In this document: piece after piece, positions 28,541 to 41,974 of the stretch
Position numbering within the stretch: position 1 is the stretch's first letter
How the letters are laid out: every line of letters starts with the position of its first letter
Origin: Absidia repens
Taxonomy: Eukaryota; Mucoromycota; Mucoromycetes; Mucorales; Cunninghamellaceae
Direction of reading: 5' to 3'
NCBI GenBank assembly: GCA_002105175.1
Contig: MCGE01000019.1
Coordinates: forward strand, 186,001-250,000
Length of the DNA stretch: 64,000 bases
Made by a program: the position numbers and the translations under genes
The notes under the pieces: generated by a model
Database searches by the model: none
What the model saw: only the letters and a program-made list of their open reading frames with translations
Told to the model about the DNA's origin: nothing

Positions 28541-29481
28541 ATCTTCTTTCCCATCTCCCCCACACACACACATGTAGACATAGTTCAAAATCAACCTCCT
28601 TTATATATATATATATATATATCCTATTTGAAATAAAATTTTAATATTTGAAAAAATATGTGTTGGCTTTATATAAATGATGCGATGATTTGATATGGCG
28701 CAGCTCAGCAAGAACGAAAAGTAAACCTTGATTGTTATAATAGTTTTATAGTCTCACAGTCTGGAAGTATTGCTCAGGGCACTCCCACTTTGTAGAGCCA
28801 ATTTTTTTTTTAAACAAAAAGCCGCATGATTTAAGCATTTTCACGTTTTGAAAAATTCTCTAGTTGATGTCAGGGGAGAGGAGGCTGTTTGGGATTCTTT
28901 TTTTAATACCACATGCGAAAGAAAAATAATAAAATATAGACAATTTGTTTTTGTGATGAAGACTGTGCTGCAAGCATTGTCTTGACTGACTGATATGAAT
29001 AGTGGAACAGGAAGACCTACATACCAAATGATCTAGTACAGTCGTTCATTCACCGGGACTCTTGGTGAAGGCAGTTATAGCGAGTGAAGTAGAAAGCACA
29101 AATATAGTCGTACCTCTCAAAATAGATACAGTGATTGTTTTGCTTACTATCTAACGGGTCAGATGATAGCTAATACAAACGACGTATTTTAAAGCATATG
29201 GTCAGTATTATATGGCTGAGAGCGGGCCCGTTGTGATAAGAGGTTTAATAAAGCTTGAATGGGGTAAAATACGAAGGATAATCAACAACAAGCTAAAAAA
29301 ACAAAATTTTAAAAAGAGAGCTAATATACTGTACAAAGCACGAGGATGACTAAACAGACATCTGTTATCGAATCACAACAAATGTCGACGCGGAGCAAAG
29401 AGGTGGATGTAGTAAAAAAAAAAACAAAAAAAAAAAAACAAACTATCACATAATACATGAGGGGTAATAATGAGACAGTTT
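28541..29481. other. Intergenic
   Basis: A TA repeat at about 28602-28622 and AATAAAA near 28632 mark the 3' end of the HEAT-repeat gene. The rest is AT-rich with no supported gene. It runs into repeat copy B. Confidence 0.4.
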
Positions 29482-29795
29482 TCATTGAAAGAAGTAAGTA
29501 AAAAGACACAATGTTTATTTGGATGTAAATACTATGTATAAACTAACACTAAACTAAGTTGATGAAGACTACTCTAATATGCCAACTAATGGTGGCCCTA
29601 AATTCGTGATCCAAAATGAAAAGATTTCCCCATGTGTGTTGTAATCCCTGTGCTGAAACCCTTCTAAATTAGACCTGAACACTAATCTAAGATTGCCACA
29701 ATTTCAGTGACGTTGAATGGTGAAGAAAAAAAAAAAGAAAAGGAAGTGAATTGGAAGTAAATAAAAAAGGGTATTCACGTGGTCGGGATTTGAAA
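29482..29795 (+). repeat. Dispersed element family, copy B (right module only)
   Basis: Matches the right half of copies A and C: GTAAAAAGACACAATGTTTATT, then the conserved block (about 29608-29690, TTTCCCCATG, TGTAATCCCTG, CTAATCTAAGAT), a purine-rich tract and the end CACGTGGTCGGGATTTGAAAT. The left module is missing or unrecognisable. Confidence 0.7.
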
Positions 29796-30904
29796 TGTGT
29801 TATGGGTCTCGTGTGCGGTTTGCGATTATTATTATCTTTTGGCGTTTACAAAAAAGATAACCAGACTTTTTTCATTGTGATTTTTCATTTTACGAAAATC
29901 AACACAGTATATAATATTATGGTACTCTTCTGAAGACAGTACCATAACGGCCAGAATTTAACATGGGCAACATGGTTGGTTTTTCTTGTTTCGATGACTT
30001 TCCAGACAAGGTGGAACAAATTCCATCCAGTTCAGTGAATACCTTCACTATACAGTAGTTTGACACTTGCGGTAGAATATATAACCTATCATCTCTGATT
30101 GCACTACTTTTCCAAAGCGCTCCTCCCGTCAGTACCTTTAAGCATCCCCTCCCACGTGCTCCATCCTCCCCTTCTCCTAATAGCTTCATCTTGAAATAGA
30201 TATCATGGTACTGTCATTTACAGTACGCAATGCCAGTTATTATAATTTATGCGTACATATAAATAAAATATATTCTACCCCCTTTTACTATTAATGTCTC
30301 ATATATCTAGTTGGTTTCCTCAAGCAAAGAAATGCCTGCTAAAAAAAAAAAAAGACGGACCAAGACTCCGAATTGCTATGTGCATCATCTTTTTTCTAGG
30401 TGTCAAGGCAGACAGGTATTGACAGACAGGTATTGACGGAGCAATACTTGGCAGACAACAGTTTTTATTGAAGGGACCACAATAGAGCTGACTGTATGTG
30501 TGTAGAGGGGTGCAAGTTTTTTTTGTTTTGCTTTTCATGACTTTCTTTTCGTCTTTGTGGGCTATACGTGGTATGCAAATTAGTTCGGGGGAGGGTGTTT
30601 ATTTGAATTTATTTTCCATACTTATCGGAAGAAAGCAAAATCATAAACGGCTCCAATATAATGGTTATCTCTATTTGAGTGACCCATGGGAGCTATGTAA
30701 TAATATTACGGTGTTGATCTCTCAAAAGACAAAATTGGCGCTGGTGTAGTCAATTGCCTTTATGTCAGTCATTTACTACTGCACCCTTTACTCTGACGCA
30801 ATGTAAAAAGAAAAAAAGATTCTCCTTTAAGAATGAATACTAAACAACCATTTTTTTTCTTTTTCTTCTAGTGGTAGAAGTCAATTAATGTTTAAGGTAT
30901 CGCT
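29796..30904. other. Intergenic
   Basis: AT-rich. A 90-codon minus-strand frame at 29917-30189 has no domain or splice context. A GACAGGTATTGAC segment is directly duplicated at about 30409-30437. Confidence 0.35.
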
Positions 30905-31366
30905 ATGGTGGTAGATGACGATCAAATTCTACCACTTTGTATTCTCCTATTTCCTCTCAAACCAAGTACATATAAATTTGGTCCTCATTTCAAGATACTA
31001 CCTGAATCAAGTCTAGAAACTACTTCAGCATTCTACCGTTTGTCATCATACAGTATACAATATCCTTTAGACATAGAACATTTATTCAATCAGTTATTCG
31101 ATACTATAAAAACAAATCACTTGCTTTATTTGCCATTATTACCCATTCATTACTTTTGTCTCAATGAAAACCTTTTGGAAACATCCAATGTCTCTGCCTC
31201 TCTTCGTTTTTGGTGTGTACATTACTTGTGTGTGTCTGTGTGTGTGTGTGATAGGATGTGGATGTGTACGAGAAAAAAAAATAGTTACAATAACGACGTA
31301 GTTGACTATACAGTGGGTCAGAGAATGGTTAATAAAAAGGCATACTTTATTGAATGGCGCTCGTAG
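30905..31366 (+). CDS. Possible gene remnant or short hypothetical ORF next to repeat copy C
   Basis: The first 100 or so codons read like real protein (DDDQILPLCILLFPLKPST, LFNQLFDTIKTNHLLYLPLLP) and an acceptor-like TTTCTTCTAG stands 35 nt upstream. After about 31215 the frame enters a GT-rich microsatellite (31222-31250) and then the start of repeat copy C, so its 3' part is not genuine coding sequence. No family is recognised. This could be an exon of a gene truncated by repeat insertion, or chance. Confidence 0.25.
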   Translation: MVVDDDQILPLCILLFPLKPSTYKFGPHFKILPESSLETTSAFYRLSSYSIQYPLDIEHLFNQLFDTIKTNHLLYLPLLPIHYFCLNENLLETSNVSASLRFWCVHYLCVSVCVCDRMWMCTRKKNSYNNDVVDYTVGQRMVNKKAYFIEWRS

Positions 31367-31959
31367 ATGCTAAAACTAAAGACGAGGGACTCATATTAAT
31401 ATATAATTAAATGGAAGGATCTATTGGACAAAGAATTAGGAAGTCTAAAGTGAGATTTGAAGGATTATCAACACTAACCTACAAGCACAATTATAAAGTG
31501 GGATCTAATATAACGGTAGAGTATAAGGCATGAGAAAGGCAGAAGGGATATCTTTGACTGAAATATAAAGGCGGTCAACTTTCATCAAAGGTCAACGGTA
31601 GTAACAAAAAGGATCTATTTCACAAGGCATGAGAATGACTATTGAATTATTTTCATCAAAGAAGGTCAAAAGAGACATAATTTATTCAGATATGGAGACA
31701 AGCTATTGGCAACTAAGAATAAAGTATGCTAATGAAGACGTCAAAAATTCAACTAATGGTGGTTCTAAATCCTGAATTCAAAATGAAAGGGTTTCCCCAT
31801 GCATCTTGTAATCCCTGTTCTGAAAACCCTTCTAAACTAGTCCTAACACTAATCTAAGATCAAGATAATCTCAAAGAAATTGAAGGATGAAGAAAAAATA
31901 AAGAAGAGCGGAAAAATAGAAAATGGAAGATAATAAATATCCACGTGGGCGGAATTTGC
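31323..31959 (+). repeat. Dispersed element family, copy C (full-length)
   Basis: About 637 bp. Left end GAATGGTTAATAAAAAGGCAT, then TTTATTGAA and ATGCTAAAACTAAAGA as in copy A; internal cognate GACATAATTTATTCAGATATG near 31673; conserved block at about 31780-31860; right end CCACGTGGGCGGAATTTG. No ORF of note. Confidence 0.8.
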
Positions 31960-33347
31960 ACTTTTTTTTCTCAGTCTCAAGTGCGACTTGGGGGGGGTTT
32001 ACAACAATCAACGCCGTGCAACATCATCAACATAAATATACATGGATATCAGACCTCCTGGAATTGTACGAGATACTATGTGGATCTTTTTTTTTTTGTC
32101 CCAAGCTAATATCATACCTTTCCTCATACAAGTGTCATGGGCTTGTTTTAAAAGTGCGTTTATTTGGTCACCATTGTAATTTTTCTCTCAACTGTCTGCA
32201 AATTTACCTTTTCCCACATACACCTTATACACCAGACACTTGTGATTCGATGATTGCAGTATTAAATGTGACTGGGATAGACGTACCCATTACATTATTG
32301 GCTCAAGTCGGGACTGAACCTTTTACCTTCCTCGACCAGCCATGCAGTATGTACAATACGTATTGTATTGTAGAGGCTGGACGTTATCAGTGAATTAGTG
32401 AAAAGAAAAAATTGACGTTACAATTATTCGAGTCTTTGCGTCTTGAAAATTGGAACGATGAAAAGAGCTCGTCCCACTATAGATTATGAATTTAAACTCA
32501 CATTCCCTTAAATAGCTTCTCAGGTAAGGAGCACAACGAGGGCTTTTCGCCCTGTGATATGTGCTGTATATCACCCCTTTTTTATTTCAAATATCGCAGT
32601 TTTTAGAACACGCCTCTCGCGCATCTTGTCTCATTTCCATCCCATCTATCACATTATAAAATTTGCACTGATCGTGGCAAATGATCATACAGGTACTTTT
32701 ACCCATTCAATTATTGTCCTGGAACCCGACTAATAAAAAGGCATTCCCAAAATGGCGAATGTCTATTTTTTTTTTTTTTTGTCATATCACAGCCAATCAT
32801 CTGGAAATCCCAGCCATTTTTTTTTTATCTTCGGGATTTTTGTGTGTGTGTGATTTGACCTCGGTCAGATCGATATCACATTTAAATCACCGACAGCTTT
32901 TCATTTGATCACGTTGTTCAAATATAAAAAAAGAGTAGATGGGCTCTGATTGAAGAGAAACAGCCAAATGAAATAATATATTATATATGTATTAAAAAGA
33001 AATCAGATGATAAAATGTTTAATGAAATCTCAAACGAGTTAGATAGCGATAATATAATATATAATAATAACAATAAATAAAGGGAACTCGTTTTACTTTT
33101 ACTTCGCACACATTTCTGTTTGAATGTCAGCCCATTTTGTCATACAATTTTTTTTTTCTAAACTTAAAAAAACACTAGTTGTATTTTTTTTCCCTCCTTC
33201 TCCCTGCTCCTACCTCCTCACTTCCTCTCCTTGTTTTTTCCTTTTTTCCTCTTTCTCTCTCTCTCTTTCATACACTTGTTTTTTATTTCTTTTTGTACAT
33301 ATCTTTTTTTTTTTTTTTTTCCTCATTCCCTCTTCAACAATACAATC
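31960..33347. other. Intergenic, with promoter of the 120-aa protein
   Basis: T-rich and AT-rich spacer. A long pyrimidine region (about 33186-33340, CTCCTACCTCCTCACTTCC and TCTCTCTCTCTTTC) runs up to the ATG at 33348. The 156-codon frame at 31923-32393 begins inside repeat copy C and is not called. Confidence 0.4.
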
Positions 33348-33710
33348 ATGAATATCATTGCACCTTGTCCCAAAAAACCCACTTCCTTGTTGCAGCAGGA
33401 CTGGAACTCCACCACTTTTGTCCAACAAAATGAAGTGGATGATGCTTGTTTTGAACTTCGTCAAATTCTTCAGTGTCAAGGCAGCCGACATTACTGTACG
33501 ACTCTTCGTTTGGATGATCCTATCATTACCAGAACCAATAACCCGTTGCCTTTGGACTCTAGCTTTGTTCCCTTGCAACAACAACCCTTGCCTCAAAACC
33601 ACTCTATTGTCAATGATACCACCCAGCAACAGCAACAATTATCTACTGTCAATCGTCCTCGCTCTCTTAGTGTGGGGGTCACTCGTCCCGTGGTGAATTT
33701 GGTCCACTAG
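33348..33710 (+). CDS. Hypothetical 120-aa protein
   Basis: Intronless frame with a pyrimidine-rich leader ending directly at the ATG, the same arrangement as other genes here. The first half (about residues 10-55) has a non-repetitive, probably folded segment with cysteines at 34, 43 and 49. The second half is Gln/Pro-rich. There is no signal peptide or membrane segment. Codon choice resembles the neighbouring genes. AATAAA at about 33992 could be its poly(A) signal. The function is unknown. Confidence 0.6.
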   Translation: MNIIAPCPKKPTSLLQQDWNSTTFVQQNEVDDACFELRQILQCQGSRHYCTTLRLDDPIITRTNNPLPLDSSFVPLQQQPLPQNHSIVNDTTQQQQQLSTVNRPRSLSVGVTRPVVNLVH

Positions 33711-34270
33711 TTTTAGTTTAGCTTGTTATATATATATATATTGTTTTTTTTTTTTTTTTTTCCTCTGAGGTTTATTTGTATATAGTCTATATATTCCTCT
33801 CTTTGTCACACCCACGACACTATACACACCCAAACAACAATTGTCTATACATATATTTTTATTTCCGTTGATTCCATGTTGTCTCTACCCACTTCCCCCT
33901 CCTCTTTTATTTTTATCCTTTTTTATTTCTTTTTTTTTTTTTTTTTTTTTGTTTTGTCCATAGTTGTATAGTCAATGTCTATTTTATTACAATAAAAAAC
34001 TTCTTTTTTTAACCCTATATATTCATCATGTCATTCCGATACTGTATTGCGAAAATAAAGAGTTGATAATGAAAAAAAAAAAAACCGCAGTTTATTTATT
34101 ATTTATTCAATGTAAATTGTAAATGATTTGATATATACAAAAGTACTAAATGTAGTTGAATTGAGGGTATAGTGGTGTTTCGAGTTGGGGTAATAAATAA
34201 AAAGGAAAAGGGGCAGGGTGGATATACAGAAACTAAAATGACTAAAATGGGAATAAAAGGGAAGAGGGGT
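33711..34270. other. Convergent 3' region
   Basis: T-rich 3' flanks of two convergent genes, with a short TA repeat (33727-33740) and T runs near 33745 and 33930. Confidence 0.45.
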
Positions 34271-35953
34271 TCAATACATTTCGTCTAACATGGCATCCGG
34301 TCCTTCAAAAGCATTGATCAAAGCAGCCATCGTCAAGACAATAGCAAAACGACACCAGCGCTGAGCTTTGTGTACCATTCCCGTCGTGGTCGAGGATTGA
34401 ACCTTTGGTTGTTTACCAGCTACAACCAGTGTAGGATAAAGGTTGTATGAAGTTATAGCGTCCATAGCATCCTCTGGGCCAAATAAGTTTACATCGCCAT
34501 CATCGCCATCATCGTCGTCATCGTCGTCTGTATCGCTATTCACATGATCGAAGACCTGACTATCACTGTTGTCCGTGTAATTAAGCAGAGGCACATGATC
34601 CAATGCAGGTGGTGATGATGGTGGTGCTGAATCCGAACTTGATGCGTCGTTCAAATAAACTGCCGAGTCGAATGAGTCTTGCTGTTGTAATTTGATCCCC
34701 ACTGAAACAAGTGACGGATATCCGTCATCATCGCCATCGTCTTGCTGAAGTCCATTAGAAAATGGTTGTTGAAGTATTTCCAATGGAGTACCATGGTCAG
34801 GACCAGTGTTCAAAGATTGATCTCTATGCCATGTCTTTTCCAATTCAATCATCAGGTTGTCGTTACGGTGATCATTTTGAAGATGGTTATCAATGCCTGT
34901 CACCATGATGGGAGTGTTAGAGCTTGTACGGTGATCAGTCCAGTTGCCACGGTCGACAAGATTTGCTAAGACATGCCGGTGTTCTTCCAGAGATACATTG
35001 AGTTGGGCAATATGATTGAATTGTTGTTGATAAGCATCGTTGAGTTGAGTATAGCGTTCCCGGGTCCATTCGTCAAAATGGCATTGTGTTTGAAGTGCAT
35101 CCACATCGGTAAGCGCCCTGTCCAGTCGACTTTGTACTAACTGCCTTGTATGTACCAATTGATTGTTTTCGCTTTCAAGTTGATTGATTTTCTCGCGCAA
35201 TTCCATCAATACACTGTCATGCTGCTGCTGTTGTTGTTGTTGTTGATTATTGCATTGGTTGTCACCGCTATGCTGGTAATGATGACGGCGGGTGTGCTGA
35301 TATTGTTGCCTTTGTCGTACATTGCGATAATGTTGATCGTCTTCCATTTCTTCAATTCTTCGTGACGCCATCTCGAGGTGATCTTTGAGAAGAGTAATGT
35401 CGTATTCCAGTTCGCGTGCTTTTTTGTCACGAGCAGTCTGTAGTTTATCGGTTTGCTGTTGGGCATCGTCTAGGAGTCGTTGTAACTCCACGTTCTTGTC
35501 TTGTAGATCAGTAAGTACCTGCTGATGAGCCTGATGCTGAGATAATAGTAGAAGTGCATTGTCGCTGTCATGATCGTCATTGTCCATATCATCGTTACAT
35601 TCATTGTACTGTTCTTGTTGGTGCAAGAGTTCCTCGTATTGGGATTTCAGGGCAGTATTTTTCTCCAGAAGATAATGACCCAATTCAGCTGCCAGGGTAA
35701 GATCTAGATATATATACAATATGTAAAAGTATGAGAAGCTGTCAGTAAAAAAAAAGAAGTATATTTTTGTGTTACCTTTTTCTTTTTCGCGCAGAGAAGC
35801 ATGAGCATTTTTGAGTAGTACGACCAGTTCTGAAGTTGACTTTTCATCGGTCCAAGACAGTGAAGCTGGAGAAGAGGGTTCAGACCAAAGGTCCCTAGTT
35901 GTTGTACTGATTCTTTTCAAAGACAAAGGCTTAGGACGTTGACCAGCAAACAT
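34271..35953 (-). CDS. Coiled-coil protein with BICD-type CC1 box (candidate dynein adaptor)
   Basis: Two exons: 35953..35776 and 35703..34271, giving 536 aa. The 72-nt intron joins K-D in frame. An in-frame ATG at 36004 would add 17 residues. Right after the junction is DLTLAAELGHYLLEKN (about residues 60-75). This matches the CC1 box (AAxxG plus LLxxN) by which BICD-family adaptors and Spindly bind the dynein light intermediate chain. Long coiled coils follow (about 60-360) with Gln-rich breaks. An acidic region has a ten-Asp-class run (DTDDDDDDDGDD). The last 30 residues include a hydrophobic stretch, FAIVLTMAALINAF, that could be a tail anchor. Fungal Hook is the known dynein adaptor; this is a different architecture. 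The functional call is an inference from one motif plus coiled coil. Confidence 0.75.
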   Translation of the reverse strand: MFAGQRPKPLSLKRISTTTRDLWSEPSSPASLSWTDEKSTSELVVLLKNAHASLREKEKGNTKIYFFFFTDSFSYFYILYIYLDLTLAAELGHYLLEKNTALKSQYEELLHQQEQYNECNDDMDNDDHDSDNALLLLSQHQAHQQVLTDLQDKNVELQRLLDDAQQQTDKLQTARDKKARELEYDITLLKDHLEMASRRIEEMEDDQHYRNVRQRQQYQHTRRHHYQHSGDNQCNNQQQQQQQQHDSVLMELREKINQLESENNQLVHTRQLVQSRLDRALTDVDALQTQCHFDEWTRERYTQLNDAYQQQFNHIAQLNVSLEEHRHVLANLVDRGNWTDHRTSSNTPIMVTGIDNHLQNDHRNDNLMIELEKTWHRDQSLNTGPDHGTPLEILQQPFSNGLQQDDGDDDGYPSLVSVGIKLQQQDSFDSAVYLNDASSSDSAPPSSPPALDHVPLLNYTDNSDSQVFDHVNSDTDDDDDDDGDDGDVNLFGPEDAMDAITSYNLYPTLVVAGKQPKVQSSTTTGMVHKAQRWCRFAIVLTMAALINAFEGPDAMLDEMY

Positions 35954-36004
35954 AGATGAATAGAATAAAAAACTCTGGTTAAGAGAAAGAAAGGAAAATT
36001 TCAT

Positions 36005-36585
36005 TAACAGTCGGGATTATTTATATGTAGGAGAAAAAAAATCAAAAAAAGGGAGGCATATGGAGACAGTGAATCAACGAACGGTAAATAACGATAGCGT
36101 GGTGTGTGAATTGATAAAGTAAAAATAAGTTCCCCTTTGTTTTTTATCAGCAACTCCCTGCAGTTCCAGCATATGACATAGTATCTGTTTTTTTTTTTTA
36201 CAACTTTCATATGATTTCTTCCTCTCCTCCCTAGAAGAAAACCCAGCCTTTTATTATTGCACACATCAACAAAAGACATACAGTATACCTTTTTTGGGGC
36301 ATGCAATCTATTTTCATGTTGCACTGTGATCTTCACCTCCCTCATCCATTTCAATCAAGCTGCTGTAAATCAAAGAAGACAAGTTTGGCTAATAATACAT
36401 GAAGAATCATAAGTACAGTCCTCACCTACAAAAAGAAACTGTTGTAATATACCCATCCCATCTTCTAAATAAGCTCTATTTCGCTGATATAATTCATAAA
36501 TAAATAAAAAACCTATATCTTTATTTCATTTTCTATATACAATTGTTAATATACTACACAATAAACTACATATGGTATTGCTATA
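36005..36585. other. Intergenic
   Basis: Spacer between two minus-strand genes. A 116-codon minus frame at 36004-36354 overlaps the promoter of the coiled-coil gene and lacks support. The RecQ 3' flank carries AATAAA-type signals on the minus strand. Confidence 0.4.
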
Positions 36586-39306
<2,721 letters not shown>

Positions 39307-39611
39307 GACTCGTTGATTTGTAGTAACGATAAAAGAATAAGGAGCTCAACTATTTTTTTTTTTTCAGAATTTTTCCAAAAAAATATAAAATGGGACCATT
39401 TGAAATCCCGTATGCCTTTGAATGAATTTAGGCTGATTTGTGATTGAACAAGTGCTTTCTCCTCAAAATTTTCCAATTCTTTTCGACCATTACCTTCTTA
39501 CACTTCCATCATTGTTTAATTTTCAAGGTTTTTATTCTTCTAATTTTCTTATTCATCCTCCATGGCTGTTTCTTAGAACTTCACAATCCAATGTCACAGG
39601 AGTCACCGACA
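39307..39611. other. RecQ promoter region
   Basis: About 300 bp between the RecQ start and repeat copy D. On the minus strand it contains CGGGATTTCAAA (39399-39410). Confidence 0.4.
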
Positions 39612-40270
39612 GAAAATATTTCAAAACCCGCCCACGTGGATTTTTTATTACTCCTCTCTCTTCGTTTCACCTCTTTCTTTCTTTTTTCTTTTTTTCTTAA
39701 TCATTCAACTTCTTTGAAATTAACATGATCTTAGATTAGTGTTAGGACTAGTTTAGAAGGGTTTTCAGAACAGGGATTACAAGATGCATGGGGAAACCCT
39801 TTCATTTTGAATTCAGGATTTAGAACCACCATCATTTGCTATCTTATTTGAGTCTTCATTAACTTAATTTAGTATTAGTTTGTCCATACTCTATATCTAC
39901 ATTTGAATAAAATATGTCTCTTTTGACTTGCTTTAATGAAAATAATTCAACAGTCATTCTCATGCCTTGTGAAATAGATCCTTTTTGTTACTACAATCAC
40001 ACCATTTATGATTAGTGCAGACTGTTGCTGTGCTTCATTAACAAATGCCGATTTGGCCTTTATTCCGTCTTTTTCAGTATATTAGATATCCTTTTGAAGC
40101 GCTGCCTTTAGTTTAGAGCTACCATTCTTCTGAATTCCCATTAGTTTTCTTGTAGTCTCCTACAAATTACCTCCATTAGATCTCTTGTGACAATAAGCTT
40201 TTCGTCTTAGTTAAGTACCTAACTATTTACTTCAATAAAATATGTCTTTTTATTAATTAACCACACTATG
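39612..40270 (-). repeat. Dispersed element family, copy D (full-length, inverted)
   Basis: About 659 bp, opposite orientation to A-C and the clearest copy. Read left to right on the plus strand: AAAATATTTCAAAACCCGCC, CACGTGG, a T/C-rich tract (about 39635-39712), the conserved block (GATCTTAGATTAG, GGATTACAAGATGCATGGGG; about 39728-39835), CATTTGAATAAAATATGTC near 39900, a second module, and TTCAATAAAATATGTC near 40232 before TTAATTAACCACACTATG. The AATAAA motifs fall on this strand, as if it were the sense direction. Confidence 0.8.
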
Positions 40271-41974
40271 ACACATATGATAATGAGAAATGTTGTTATT
40301 GCTGATCCTTTGTGAGAGTATTATCAAGCACCTGCTTTTCTAGTTCAACCACCGTGTCCACTTTTGCTCACCTCCTTCAAAACTCGGGTGATTGGTTAGC
40401 AGTCCCTTCTACCAATCAATTCTAATAAACCTAGATCATGCCGTCAGTGTAATCTTCACTATAAAATATTATAGTCATCGCTTGACTAGGCATATTGTAT
40501 ACGCCTGTTCGTTGTTTTTATTACGTATGACATAATAATGATAATGACCACCCATTGAAACCCAAGCGAGAATTAATGAAGCTCAAAGGAAATGCCTACC
40601 CTAATGCGAAATGAAGAAGATACTAATACCCATACTGAATTCCTACCCCCCCCCACGTCCACATAGGAAAGGTCGCATTCAAGGTGTCGCCCACGAAAGA
40701 GTAAAATATGGTGAGTGCCTAATTCCATCTCATCAAAGCCCACACTCCAACAACAAAACAGCCCTCTGGCAACCTCTCGATCTTTTTTTTTTTTTTTTTT
40801 TTTTTGCGCCTTGTAATTAATGGGAATTGTTTAAATCCCGAGTCCTTAATAAGAGTATCCCAGCCTTGCCCTGAATTTGGGAGTGCAAAGTCGGAGTGCT
40901 CGAATCTGCCCCTTCAAATCATCTACTAATCTTAAATTGAGACTAAAATAAAATAAATCAAAAAGAGATTGAGATAGAAAAATAGGCAGGACGGAACATA
41001 ATAATTTAGGACTAGGAAGAAACAATTTAGGACGAGAAAGAGATAGTTTGAATTAAAGAAACGATTCATTGGCATTCATTTATCGATGAATGCAAATATT
41101 CATCTTTAAAAACTTACGAGAATAATGAAACTGAATATTTCACTATTCGTGGACTAAATAATTTGAAAAAATATAAAGCCATGATTTTTTTTTCTTTGGA
41201 ATGGATGAAGTTTGCCTACCCCCCTTTTTTTTTTCTCTTTGTCTAAAAATAAATCTGCCCACGTCTTCTTTCACATCGTCCCAAATTTTAGCACGTGTCT
41301 TAAAAGGTATTCAATTCGTTGTAATTTCAGTTCCCGTCGTGCACAAGAAAAAGAACTTGAAAATACAGTATGCACTCAATATAGTACAACTAATACTGGA
41401 CATACAGTTGGCAGCCTAGTACTGGTATAAGGGGAGAGGATTTATATTGGCGTAAATCCTGGCTCAGTCTTTGTATTCTGGGATTCAGGCAGGACGAGTT
41501 AGGGGAACTTTATTTTTGTTGAGTTTGATTTAGGCAGGAATGTGTGTGGTCGGGGCATGAAACACGCGAATACGGGATAAATTGCAGGAAGAAAGAGAAC
41601 AAAGAAAATTTTATCAAGTATACGTGGATTTGTACTTGATAAAATACTAACAATATACATTAGCATGGTACTGTAACTATTGACTTACTTGACATCACGA
41701 TGACTCTGGGCTGGATGGTCTGTACTATATTTATCTACAAACACGTTGTACAAATATATTGAAATAGCGCTTCGTCCGTTAAATCAAAAAGCAAAAAAAA
41801 CCTTTTTTCTCTTTCTCTTCCTTCATTCTCTTTCTCAACCCCTTCCTTTCCTTTAGTCTTTCCTTAACTTAGCTTTCCCTTTCTTCCTCTTCCTCTTCCC
41901 CTTTCCCTCTTACCCATTTAATTTCCGAAACTTATATACGTTCCTTTTATCTCCCTTTTTTATATATCCATACA
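40271..41974. other. Long intergenic region and homeobox promoter
   Basis: AT-rich with a T run at 40780-40805 and a hairpin (GCATTCAT/ATGAATGC, 41072-41093). A dense pyrimidine tract (about 41808-41930) leads to the homeobox ATG. Short frames such as 40611-40820 and 41201-41430 are unsupported. Confidence 0.45.

Noticed and set aside
28690..28760. Possible tRNA-like GGCGCAGCTCAGCAAG segment
   Set aside because: No T-arm GGTTCGAATCC-type box and no cloverleaf pairing follows.
29917..30189. 90-codon minus-strand frame
   Set aside because: No motif, no splice sites, no homologous look; only an open stretch between repeats.
33210..33638. 142-codon minus-strand frame opposite the 120-aa gene
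   Set aside because: Its C-terminal part is antisense of the CT-rich leader (Lys/Glu/Arg repeats); the plus-strand gene has the better promoter context.
41072..41093. 8-bp perfect hairpin GCATTCAT/ATGAATGC as a terminator or regulatory site
   Set aside because: Isolated in a long spacer; short palindromes of this kind are expected by chance in AT-rich DNA.
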